NCBI GenBank assembly: GCA_958510875.1
Contig: OY294068.1
Span: forward strand, 190,736,315 to 190,800,314
DNA length: 64,000 nt
Source of the DNA: Endomychus coccineus
Taxonomy: Eukaryota; Arthropoda; Insecta; Coleoptera; Endomychidae
Direction: 5' to 3'
The notes beneath the pieces are model-generated. The model did no database searches and was not told the origin of the DNA. It saw only the letters and a program-made list of their open reading frames with translations. The translations under genes and the position numbers were made by a program. Shown here one piece after another: positions 23,110 to 34,351 of this stretch. How positions within the stretch are numbered: position 1 is the first letter of the stretch; the number at the start of each line of letters is the position of its first letter.

Positions 23110-24150
23110 AACAAGAGTTATGTGAGTATCAGTATGCATTCGTTTCAATTAGGTCGAATTATTGATTCATATGTCGATAAGTTTGGCTACGTATAATGGA
23201 GACAAGGGTCTCCACTGAGTTCTAACGACACACAGTTTCTCAAAACAGTAAGCTCGCAGCAGCTCTCCTCACGTCCTTCTTTGTTACTCAATGCCTGTTA
23301 GCAGAAATGGGATAAACCTCCATCAATTTTTTTTTGAATACGGCTTTGTTTTTTTAATGATAATAAATAATAATAATAATGATAATAATAGTTTGTAGAT
23401 GTATTTTCAATCCTACACTCATTGATTTATTACATGTGATGATTCGATTATATTCCAGATCAGTTCCAGCCTTCATCCATATTTTTTGAAAACATTTTTA
23501 ACTAGGGGCCTGCATTAGCAGAAAAATTTGTGAAGTTGGCCATTCTTAAGGAGAATCAATAGTTAGCTTCGATCGATTTTGCAATCTTTCCCAATGCTGG
23601 ATTCAATTTTGATCATAATTCGGCACTTATTTCAATTTCAAAGTTCTGACAGATTAATGTCAAGATAGTTAGGGAGTATCCTGGTACATATGCACATATT
23701 TTAAATTTAAATTCCGTTTGGAATGTAATGAGTGCTTACAAATACTGCAGTTATTGACTTAAGGCACTTCGGTTTAATGACTTCTACCGAATAAACTGAT
23801 GTGCGTGAGAATATTTGGCATCAGGAAATGAGTGACGATCTTATTCTGGACCTAGAATAAATCACAGCTATAATAGAATTATTATTACACTTATCACGCA
23901 ATACACAACAAATTTCTAGCCTAATATCCCTCAAATTAAGTAACAAACATATTATTTAGTTAATGTGACCACATTAGGAATAATTTCTTTATAAACGTTT
24001 CCTGTCGCAAGCTACGTATTTGATGGAACCCACGCAAACGAATAACTTGTCTTCAGATTGTTGAACATTATACCTATGTATGTATAGAAAGGTAAGGGAA
24101 TAAAATGAATAACAATGTTTTGGAGTTTAATACCTTTCATGTTTTACTAA
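23110..24150. other. AT-rich spacer, nothing recognised
   Basis: Contains an (AAT)n-rich microsatellite at about 23,355-23,392 and no supported gene. Confidence 0.4.
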
Positions 24151-24151
24151 T

Positions 24152-25040
24152 ACCGGGTGTCCAGATAAGGGTACGGACTGGCTATATCTCTACAATGGTA
24201 AGGCCTAGAGGTTTTGGGAAGAAAATCCTCATTGATAAAGTGAGCAAGAGAAATGGCTGGTAATTATTTTGGTTCATAATTCAACCGCTAGGAGGCGGAA
24301 AATTACACGATGAGCTATAACTATAAGATTGGCTAGGCGATTACAGTAGACTGGCAACGTGCAGCTCATTCAAGCACCTCTGAGAAATCGTAGAACACGC
24401 ATCGAGGAAAATATTGTTAATGTTTTGGCCTACGTGCGATACGATCCCACTTTGAGTAACAGAACAATTTCCAAAGACCTGAGAGTCTGAAAAACAATTG
24501 TGCACGAGATTCTTCAAGATAATAATATGCATACCATATTGTTTAACATCAGGCATTGAAAGATACTGATTATGATAGTAGACTGAACCATTGTCACCCT
24601 CATGGTACAAGATGTAGGAATTTTCACGAAGAATTGAGTAGCTTGGCATTTACAAAAACAATGTTTTCGGCTCTTACGTTTTATTAGACAGACTAACTTC
24701 CGCTGCATTTTTAGAATTATTGTAAGCTAATCACGAAAAGGTGAAGGAGGAAACACCACTCAATGAGAGAAGAAATGCATGAATACAACTGGATGGCTGC
24801 CCTGCCCATTTTGGGAGACAAGTACAAGAATGGCTAAAAAGGAAGTACGGTGAAAGATGGATTGGTAGAAGTGGTCCAGTTGCATGGCCTCCTCGATCAC
24901 CTGACCTTACTCCGCCTGACTTTTTAGCCTGAAATTATTTGAAAGATAAAGTTTATGCCACGCCGGTTCATAATAGACAAAATCTACTGAATCGTATTCG
25001 AAGAGCTAGTGATGAAATAAATAATAACTTATATAAAAAA
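24152..25040 (+). pseudogene. Mariner-like transposase, truncated (M2)
   Basis: The left end CCGGGTGTCCAGATAAGG at about 24,156 follows a TA and resembles family terminal repeats. The plus strand reads RTRIEENIVNVLAYVRYDPT, LSNRTISKDLRV, a stop, and KTIVHEILQDNNMH (helix-turn-helix region). After a degraded middle come QLDGCPAHFGRQVQEWL, RWIGRSGPVAWPPRSPDLTP and YLKDKVYATP, the second and third catalytic Asp blocks of the DD34-36D group. Stops occur throughout. At about 25,040 the frame breaks at the edge of a hammerhead repeat, which removed or displaced the 3' end. Confidence 0.8.
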
Positions 25041-25200
25041 TTCTCGGGAATTAGGTCACATTAACACTTTGTTATAAATGTTCGTCTTTACGTACGTTTC
25101 GGTCTCACGACCATCATCAGAAGACTTATTTTGTCAAAAGGGATTAAATAATAACATCATTTTCAGCATTTATTATGAATTATTATTTTTTATCGTTACC
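25041..25200 (-). mobile_element. Hammerhead-bearing repeat, truncated copy A3
   Basis: On the minus strand this shares the hammerhead and the following TAATGTGACC, TAATTCCCGAGAATT block with A1, A2 and A4. The body upstream of the ribozyme is not recognisable beyond about 25,200. Its 3' edge abuts the M2 transposase frame. Confidence 0.6.
25084..25125 (-). ncRNA. Hammerhead ribozyme, intact core (A3)
   Basis: Minus-strand order: GTCTT (stem I 5'), CTGATGA, T, stem II GGTC-GTGA-GACC, GAA, stem III AC-GTAC-GT, A17, then AAGAC (stem I 3'). All conserved core residues are present; stem II is 4 bp and inner stem I 5 bp, all Watson-Crick. Further out TTGACA and TGTTAA pair, giving an outer stem I across an internal loop. 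Predicted cleavage is after position 25,089 (minus strand). One extra T between A9 and stem II is shared with the other copies. Activity is untested; the short stem III is typical of type I hammerheads in PLEs and retrozymes. Confidence 0.85.
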
Positions 25201-26548
25201 AATAAATAGATATTCAAATATTTTTTTACTTTCTAAATAGCCTTTCAAAAGAAATTCCATAACAACCCTGATTAGTAAAATCAAAATAGCTCCAGCTGGA
25301 AGTCTCTAAGTGAAATTTCATCAAGAATACTTTCATAGCAAATTAAACAACATTTTAAAATTTGTATAAAATAATAATTTCCAACAATTGGCCTAGAAGT
25401 TTGAGGAGTTTAAATGCGTACAAGACCCCATAACTACGCTACTGTATCTGTCTCAGAAACATACTGTTACCAAAAAAAATTTCATTCAGTAAAACTAAAA
25501 TGTACCAAGCTTGAACTAAAAATATTCATTTGCTTAGAAGATAATGAAGAAAATGTAATAATTTTTCAAAACTTCAACACCCTGTAACTCGGAAACGAAG
25601 TGAACTAGAGAAAAATTTTATATGGAAGACACCTATTATTTTGGGAAGTTCTATTGTCAACCAAGGTTATGAACGAAAAAACTGAAACACCCTGTAAATG
25701 TAGATAGATTAACGCTGTTTTGGATTTCTAGTGTTTCTAATAATGGTAATTTAAAACATTCATTATGAATGTGAAGGTTTTTAGTGGCTGTGTTCAAGTA
25801 GGGGTTCGAAAATGTGGAATTCTATTTTCTTAACCTGTAGCTACGCTCATGTTTATGAATCTAGTCCAAAAGGTGCGTCCAGAAATGGGACGCAGATTTA
25901 GGACTAAATACAGGTCCAAATACGAATGGGACAGCGTATAAAGAGTATAAATAAGAATAATTATAATTGTAGACGTGAAACAATTTTTGATGAATATAAT
26001 TCTCTTCATTTAACAACTCAATCATTTCAAACTTAAATACCCGAGCAGGTACAACAAAATGTAGACTGAGAAGCAATCAAAGTGACATCATTTCGTACCT
26101 GTAAATGGGTTAGTGTAGTTAAACATGAAAGATAAGGTGGCGGCCAGTACTGATTTACGAATAGGTTTTAATTAATAGTACTTGTAGTGAAGATAGCAAA
26201 CGCATTGAGATATCAACCGTCAAAACTCTAGATAAATATTGTGAGAATAACTGGTAGGTGGAGATAAAAATACCATATAAATCTCGAAGACAATAGAAAT
26301 GCTGCTTGACATTTTTATGAATGAGCCTGGGGATAATTGATTTTCTGGAGTCTATCGAGTCTGTAATGTTCGAGTTCTATACTATCAAGTATTAACTAAT
26401 TGTAAATAATTACCATGAATCATAAAACTTAAGTGACTGACTTAAGGCTGGTTCCTTCACCATCGTAGTAGTTTCATGCATGTAATGGCAGGTCCGTTCC
26501 TTAGAGTTTAAGCGCTGCGTGTGCAAAATTTTTGGCACCCTTTATTTA
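25201..26548. other. AT-rich spacer, nothing recognised
   Basis: No gene or known repeat was found on either strand. Confidence 0.4.
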
Positions 26549-26550
26549 TA

Positions 26551-27473
26551 CAGGGTGTCCCAGGTTTTAGTAGCAGAACTTCAACGGTCGATAGAAAATT
26601 TGATTTTGAGAGAAAAAAATCCTATTAACATATATGCACAGACGCTTAGTTTTTGAGATAAAAGGTTTTGAAATTGAAAAGAAAATTTTGTAATTTGCGA
26701 ATATCTACGGAACCGTTCATCGTACAGAAAACAGCTCCTGCAAGCATTTTCTACTCATAGCAAGATATGTTCTGTGTGATAAAAATTTTTTTTTACTCAT
26801 AATTGGTGAAGATATTGAAGGGGTAGTGGGTGTTTTTCTCACCAACTTCTACGCCACTGAAAAAAGTACGGTTTCGAGACCACCGTTTGAACCGTCAATG
26901 TTTTTTACATAAAAAAGGTATCTTGATAATAAGCTCTAAAGTTGACCGTTTTCGGAAAAAATCAACTTTTATGTTGGAAAACATGGTCAATTCTTACTAA
27001 TTAAACAAAATTTATTCAAACGTTAGAACAAGTAAAAAAACCAAAAAATTGACCATGTTTTTCAACATAAAAGTTGATTTTTCTCGAAAACGGTCAACTT
27101 TAGAGCATATGACGATATTCCCCTTTTTGTGTAGAAAACTTCGGCGATGGTTGTCCCAAAACTGTACTTTTTTCAGTGGCGTAGAAGTTGGGGAGAAAAA
27201 CGCCCACTACCCCTTCAAAATCTTTACCATTTATGACTATAAAAAAATCACACAGAACATAGCTTACTTTGAGTAGAAAAAGCTTGCAAAAGCTGTTTTC
27301 TGTATGATAAACGGTTCCGGAGATATTCGCAAAAAACGAAATTTTTTTTTCAAATTCAACACTGTATCTCAAAAACTAAGCGTCTGTGCATATATGTTAA
27401 TAGGAACTTTTTTTCTCAAAATCAAATTTTCTATCAACTGTTGAAGTTCTGCTACTAAAACCTGGTACACCCG
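26551..27473. mobile_element. Foldback element of about 920 bp with TA target sites
   Basis: The ends CAGGGTGTCCCAGG and CCTGGTACACCCG are inverted and each is flanked by TA. The arms pair along nearly their whole length (for example AACATGGTCAATT left against AATTGACCATGTT right) with the centre near 27,010. The TA flanks and the CAGGGTGT end resemble Tc1/mariner-type non-autonomous elements. Frames of 75-90 codons inside are mirror images of each other and not genes. Confidence 0.85.
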
Positions 27474-28000
27474 TATTTAATATTTAAAATTTCAATTTTG
27501 GCACCAAATAAATAATTTTTATTTGAAAAATCTTTGCTTCCGGATGAATTCCGCATCACAATAGCACGACTTGATGCAGGACTTGATGATTAACGGCAGT
27601 AAGTTCATTGAAATGTTTCTGGCAGGTAACAGTTGAGAAATTCAACGAGGCTTCGTTATATCAGTAGATCTGCACTTGAAGAATTCAAGTTTGACACTAA
27701 TCATCAAATCCTTTTTGGATATACTTGAATCCCCGAGCCCCAAACTAACTTTTCAAGAATTTTTCTCTGATAGAAATCCTAAAACATCCAAATAATCTAA
27801 ACCGTGACACAATATATTACCTTCACAAGAAATGGAAACCTATCTTCGAAAACTCCATTCGCACATGACTGGGTCAGGTGCCGGAATGGAATTCATCACC
27901 GGAATAAAGGCAATGAGCTGTGAACCGTGAGGAATTTCATCCTATAACAAATACCGCTACAGAAACCAGTAGAATCAGTTTTACTTCAAGCCTCAAGCCT
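27474..28000. other. Spacer, nothing recognised
   Basis: Mixed composition, no supported gene. It leads into the hammerhead-like motif at 28,003. Confidence 0.35.
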
Positions 28001-28002
28001 GC

Positions 28003-28060
28003 CCTGACGGTGCCACCAGTAATTGTTGGCGAAACGTCCGCATCAAGTTGGACTATTTAG
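28003..28060 (+). ncRNA. Hammerhead-like motif, degenerate (family C)
   Basis: CCTGACGG, then T, then GCCA...TGGC as stem II, then GAAACGTCC. The CTGANGA core has G instead of the last A, while GAAAC and stem II are kept. GTCC and GGAC downstream can pair as stem III. Stem I is not convincing. Confidence 0.35.
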
Positions 28061-28498
28061 ACGCGGAATCCATCCGGAAGACAATATTTTTCAAGAATAG
28101 CTATCCGCGGAAGTCTACTATTCAATTTTTTTATTTGTCAAAAGCTTCTTTTTGATGAAGATAAAATATAACAATAGAATGAACTGTAGATGTCAATAAG
28201 AATAAAGGAAAACAGTTAAATTAAGGTCAAATACAAAAGGAAAACACTTAAATAAAGGTCAAATACAAACGGGGAACATTGAAAAAATAGAACATCTTAC
28301 TGCTATTATTAATCAGTCACGTATGTATATTCATAGTTTCTTACTAGGTGATGACGCATAATATGCTTACGGACGCTAGGTTACCCATCGTTGTCTATGA
28401 TTGTATAATCCTACCCATTGTCAGTCATTGTTTATGCACTGGAAATCCTTGTTTCATGAAATATCTAGGACAATCTTCCAAAGGTGATATAGATTGTT

Positions 28499-28547
<49 letters not shown>

Positions 28548-29965
28548 TTAGTGATGAGCTACTTGTAAAGAGTAATCATGATAGTTTCAATAGTTCATAA
28601 GTAGTTCTAATCGTACATAGACAGTTGATATATAGTCCTAACAGGAATAGGTTCGGATCTTTCAAGTAAATACTCTTGCCAGCTCCCAGTTGATTTTTCA
28701 TTTCCCTTCATTCAAATGATCAATCTTATATCACCACAATGAAGAATATTTATAGAATATTCTGAAATGTCGGAAACATTCTTAAAATTCGCAAAACACA
28801 TTTAACACTAAAAGCGTAAGAATAACCTTGTCCTTCTTGCCTGTCTTCGATTTCGGCATACAAACCTGTATCACTTTCAAGCAATAAGTTTATATTTAAT
28901 TATTTACTTATTCAAATTATTGAGACTTATTATAGCTTTGCAATTCATCATAAATCGATTAACCGTAAACAACTTATTAAGTCACGGTAAAGGTAACGTG
29001 AATATAAAGTAAGTTTGAAAATTTATTATAAACGTATAATTTTCTTGGACATTCCGAGTCATGCGAAAATTTTGCTGGAGGTGAATCACAATTAACTTTC
29101 AAATTTTACATGCTTTTACCGTCTAGGCTATATTCACCCCAATAATAATTGTGAAAATTTCGATGTTTCATGCTTAAACGATCCTTCATCGAACTCCCAG
29201 TATGCCGAGAGGCAGTCAGTCACAAATGTCTGGTTCCAAATCAGCAATCATACAAGAGAGAAGAAACATGGGAATGATAATGAGATAATAATAAATATGC
29301 ACAATAAGCAAATATTTCTTCTTTCAATCACTATAGAATATATAGGCAACCTAAATATCACTTATTATTATTGGGATGGAAATCATGAACATTGAAATTA
29401 ATAATATGATAAGAAAAAATGGATTCTATTTAAAGAACAAACACATGGCATTATGAAGAGGTAATGAAAAATCAATTCGTTCCTGATAGATCATCAATTA
29501 ATTCCCATTCAAGTCCTTTCTTTATTTATTAATCTAATTAGCATTGAGTAACATCAAGAAACGTTGAACAGAAATAAAAGATCATACACCTCTAGATCAG
29601 TATGAATTTATAAATGTAGTGAAGTTTTGCTTAAAATGCACTTGTTTTTAATACAGACAACAATATTTTTAAGAAATATTCGACACAGCAATGCAGAAAC
29701 ATTAAATCAAACTCATATATAATTAATTCTAATAAACTATATAAAAATTTCAGAGGATATTTTTGCCTTTTAGGGTAGAGGAGCAAAATTATAGTGGATA
29801 TTTTTTGACGTTTAACAAATGAGTTTGAAAATGATACAATACATAACAAAACAACAAAATTATGGCATTCCTTCGTAATGTCTCATATTTTCAAGACAAA
29901 ATATAAAATAATATCACATTGACATTATTTTGAACTAATTTTGCTTGGGTGTGAAATCCTCTTAC
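28061..29965. other. AT-rich spacer with an (AT)n microsatellite
   Basis: An uninterrupted (AT)n run lies at 28,503-28,545. Otherwise no gene, RNA or known repeat. Confidence 0.5.
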
Positions 29966-29970
29966 CGAAT

Positions 29971-30080
29971 ATCCCGAGTGCACAAATTAATTTCCGGAAA
30001 TTTTTTCTCGATAGCGAATATTTTAGGAAAATTATCGCCATCGAGAACAAATTTCCGGCAATAATTTTGCACATGGGATT
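29971..30080. repeat. Short inverted repeat (hairpin, about 105 bp)
   Basis: Left arm from ATCCCGAGTGCACAAATTA pairs, with a few mismatches, with right arm ending TAATTTTGCACATGGGAT; TTTCCGG and CCGGAAA-type blocks and TTCTCGATAGCGA/TCGCCATCGAGAA also pair. A small foldback or a transcribed hairpin. Confidence 0.7.
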
Positions 30081-30084
30081 ATTT

Positions 30085-31890
30085 CTCATCAACAGTATCT
30101 ACCAAATTATGACAAATATTATCATCATGGGCGTGGCTAACAGGGATGGGCATCCTTTTTTTTCGTCATATCTTTCAATGACTGTAATTTATCAATAATT
30201 TGATTGTGTTATATGACTGACTAAATTTATACAGGAAAGGTACTTTCTATGATTCGCTGCAAAATTTGGGGCAAAAAATAGGCTGAATCTCGAAATGAAA
30301 AGTCATGAGCTGAAAATCTGCATAGACCTTCCTTTTGACATTCCAAACACTAGCTGAAAAGTCACATAAATCACGTTCACGTTCTTATTTATAGTGATAT
30401 AATTAATTGTATCAAATATTTAATGCCTTCATTTATCTCTAGCTTTATTCCTTTTAACTGAAGTAATTGTTATATTCCTTCAGTTTATGTTTTCAAGGTT
30501 ATACGATGTATTAATCTTTAAGAAGCTCAATACGTATTACTCCTAACAGGATGTTATTTATTCCTGTGAGTAGTAAGCATAATATAGTTAATATGGTAGA
30601 AAGACAGGGTGAACTGTTTGCAAACTGACACTCTATCAACATAATTAACAAGTGGTTTTGTGAAGTGGTCGAAGCAGATGCCCTTCCCTGCACTTCAATA
30701 ACAATAGCACACGAATTGAAATAGATACCAATGTATCTTTCTGTGTTGGATCAGTCATTCATATCTCAAGTGTCTTGTGTTGCGGCAAAACGTACCATGC
30801 TAAATTTAACCGACATGATTTTTATAACCGCCAAATTAGCTAGGTAGGACGAGAATAAAATAAAAAAACGGATACAGTTTTTATTCGAAGAACCCGAGGT
30901 GGAGGAAATATGGTTGTTGACGTCACTAAATAAAAATAGATATTGTCGACAATTTATTTCGAAACGATGTAAAAAAATAGATTCATAGACCACTAGTTTC
31001 CCTCATTTGTAGAACCTCAAACTATACAGCAAATGGTTAGGAACTGGTACATTTTTTGAAAATTCGATACTCCCAAGTTCATTCTTGATTGCAAGATAAG
31101 TTTGTCCCGTTATGTAGTAATATATACAAATAAGGAACTAGAAAAATAAATGCAACTGAACGTGCTTTTGCAGTTAACAAACGTAGGCGTTTGCTGTTCA
31201 AATCTGACGAAATAAAATACACGATTTATTGCATCAAATTTCAAAGTAAGTACTCATTCAATTAAAATGCCGGTATAAATAGCAGGCAATAAAAGGAAAG
31301 CAATAATATCGGAATTACTTATTTATTTTTAATTAGGTAAACATATAAACGTATCTGCGGCCATTAAAATTCACTAAAACTCAATTTATTTCAATATAAC
31401 AAGCGGTTTGACTTTGATATTAATAATTACTGAAATCTAGATTAACGATGGAAATAATACAAAATGCTGATGATACGCGAAGTAACGAATTCTATTAATT
31501 GCTTTATTGAGTTTTCATAAAGTAATTGGAATTGGCATTATAATTTTCACAATTATCAATTCCAAGTATTTCATTCCGTTTTTTGTACTTCGCCATATTC
31601 TAACTGTATCACCATTTCTTGGTTTTATCTTATTTTGACTAGGTCCCCTATGTTTATTCATACTTTTTATCGTTCTGAAAATGGAACAGTAATATTCTAT
31701 AAAATAAGTGGTATAGAAATAAAGTAGAAGTGTTATATCCTATCAATTATCAATAATGTTCATAGACTTCCTAAACAATGAAACAAATTTGTATGAGTGC
31801 AACTTTTTCAAATGAGAATAATTCTTCCCAAGCCTGTAATTTCAAGTAGAAGCATCAATTTCAGTTACATGTTAGGACACATTTTTAGCC
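30085..31890. other. AT-rich spacer, nothing recognised
   Basis: Short frames only; no gene or RNA supported. Confidence 0.4.
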
Positions 31891-31897
31891 AGTCTAC

Positions 31898-32095
31898 GTC
31901 TAGCGCGCAGGCCATAGAACAATTTCTTTTTCTAACGTCTAGCGCGCGGATCCGATCTACGTCTAGCACGCGGATCCAACGTACGTCTAGCGCACGGATC
32001 CGACGTACATCTAGCACGCGGATCCGACAAATGTCTAGCACGGATCAGTCGTATGTCTAGCGCGCGGATCCGATGTAAGTCTAGCGAGCGATGAG
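31898..32095. repeat. GC-rich 24-bp minisatellite
   Basis: Units start at 31,937, 31,961, 31,985, 32,009, 32,033, 32,055 and 32,079, all 24 bp except one of 22 bp; an outlier unit at 31,898 is followed by an AT insertion. Each unit combines GTCTAGCGCGCGG and ATCCGACGTAC, with a BamHI-type GGATCC and alternating GCGCGC. Each unit junction can fold because GACGTAC is the complement of GTACGTC. Strikingly GC-rich against its AT-rich surroundings. The open frame across it (SSTRIRRT-like repeats) is a consequence of the 24-bp period. Confidence 0.9.
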
Positions 32096-32419
32096 TACCT
32101 ATCATTATAATGTAATAATTATTTTTAATATATTGAAGGTAAATATTGGAAGAGTACCTCTGCTACATTCACATTTAGACGTTAAAGTGTTAATAGACGT
32201 TTCAAGACATGAGTATGCATGAATAGTGACGAACTGATAATAATTAAACCTAATTCCTAGGTTATTTCATATTTCATTCCTCAAATCTCACTATACATCA
32301 CTTGTCCCAGTATAAACCATTGTATGGTCCAGAACATGTGGTATATAATGGGATTTCCAACAAAAACACTTTCAGGCTATTTTAAATTGTGAAAAATCTA
32401 TAGAAAATACTTCTAGAAA

Positions 32420-33250
32420 TATAAGGAGCAGGCAGTGATTTAGTGTCGCCCCAATTTTCATTCTTCAAGAACCACAGACTACATCCCCGGTCGCCTGCCA
32501 GTATCTTGGCAAGTTTTGCTGTGTCGTGGATGGTCTCAGTCTCAGTACAACGAATCTCTCAAGAAGTTCTTTGGGACTTTCTCGAGAGGTCCTTATATTG
32601 CCTCTGAGTGATATTGTTCAGATCTCAAGCCTCCCTGGTCCCGACTGTCTTAGCTCTATTGAAGAGCCGCCTAGTTTCTCTCTCTCACTTTTCAAGGTCC
32701 GTACTCCTCTTAGGTCTTTTCGCTCTAGTGGTGAGCCGTTTGAGGTGAGGATTTCTTTCATAGGCGGTGACTATGGCATTTCCAATGGTGCTCTCTGAAG
32801 TATCCAGGTCATCATTAGTGCCGTAATTTCCCTTAAGCCCCTCAAGCTTGGCTTGGAGGTCTCGTACGTATCCTTCCCAGTTTGTATGCCAAGGTTCCTT
32901 TTCCATTGGTTTGTCATTCCATTTCTGGTGATACGACGCTGGTGAGTCTATGATTCGAGAGTGAGGGCTCCTCAGAAACTCTGCACTCCTGCAGCTTAGC
33001 TCTCATGTTGAGGTTACAAAGAGTGAGATCTATACCCTCTTGCCTGTTGATAGTGACAAACATCGATTCAGAGCCGTCATTCAGAAATTCTAGGTTCTAC
33101 TAGAAATTCGAGTTGCAGGCCCCTTTCATTGTCATCGCTGCTACCCCAGACGACACAGAGTGCATTTAAGTCGCAGCCGATGACAAGCTTTAGATTCTCT
33201 TCTCTTCAGTATCTCAATATTTTTTTTCACTTCCTCTGAAGGCGACTCCC
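32420..33250 (-). pseudogene. LINE apurinic-type endonuclease domain and linker
   Basis: Minus strand: LVIGCDLNALCVVWGSSDDN with ERGLQLEFL (usual DxNAHHxxWGSSDxNxRG), FLNDGSESMFVTINRQEGID with LTLCNLNM, then VSEEPSLSNHRL (usual SDEPSFSDHRxI; the SDH Asp is Asn here). The linker follows as NWEGYVRDLQAKLEGLKGNY and DTSESTIGNAIVTAYER with RLTTRAKRPKRSTDLEK, then a lysine/arginine-rich helix leading towards the RT. The RT itself is absent. Of the same general LINE group as 60,150-61,461, possibly the same family. Stops and frameshifts are present. Confidence 0.75.
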
Positions 33251-33259
33251 GGTCATGAT

Positions 33260-34350
33260 GAAATTAGCTAGTAGAAGTTATGAGCTTTCCGTTTCCGTTT
33301 ATTAGAGTGAAGATCTCAAATTTAACACTATAAAATTTCATTATACACAAATTTGAAAAATAAAAAATCCGATTATTAGAATGTAGGGGAATTAGTTCAG
33401 ATCGGTTGAAGCAATTGCCGAAGAATTGTTGATATTGAATCGTAATTTCTCAGAATAGATTTGCCAATATAGTGTAAACTATATCTCAAAGGGTTCAGAA
33501 AGTACAATTCATTCATACCTAGTTAAACTGCTCATGTTGTCGGTTGAAGCCAAGCTAAATTTCTCGAACGATCCTTGAGGTGGTCTAAAGTTTATAGCAG
33601 ATCGGCTCTTCAAAACTTGCCTGATGCCTGCACACGTTTCATTATATCCATTATTAAAAACAGATAATTTGTACAAAATATGAGAACCTATTAGGAGATT
33701 TCCCATTCAAATGGTCTCATTGAAGCGAATAATCAGCCATCGCTAGAAACTTTCAAGATCATGGATACAGCTGGATTTCAAATGAAACTATTTATTATAA
33801 AGAACACAAGTAGCTAACTCCTATTACCACTGTAACCAATTGGGTGCGAAATTGTAAGTGCCATTATTAACACTTTGAATCTTACAATTTAAAAAGAGCC
33901 GACTCGATGCCGACAAGGTGAGAAGCTCAAATTCTCTTACAAACTGGGTGGTCCATGCAAATTCGATTTTCGTGCAATACAACACTGCGCCCTGCAAGTT
34001 CTTTCATAATAAAAATGAAGGAAATTTTCAATATTCTGCGATACGTCCATTAAAATAATTTCGACAGTTGATGTTTACGTTCGCGTCAAAGCCTGGCACA
34101 GTTCATTTTAAAATTTAAGATGATTATAATAATAATGTAACACAAGATAGCTAGACTTGTGTCATGCATTATAACTTTTACTTTATTTTTTCCTGTCATA
34201 AATGTAGGATGAAACTATTTTTTTCTACATTCGCTTTCGAAATAGGCTTCTGCACTTCCAAATGTCAATGCAAAATTGACGTTTTCCGAGGACAGTCTAG
34301 TTTACGGTCTAGAAAGTAGAATATTATTGTAACTATACTTGTAACATTGT
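33260..34350. other. Spacer, nothing recognised
   Basis: No gene or known repeat was recognised. Confidence 0.4.
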
Positions 34351-34351
34351 A

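Noticed and set aside
26551..27473. Frames of 75 and 90 codons on both strands
   Set aside because: They are mirror images produced by the long inverted repeat.
31797..32060. 87-codon frame with SSTRIRRT-like peptide repeats
   Set aside because: It exists because the underlying DNA repeat has a 24-bp period, divisible by three; there is no gene context.
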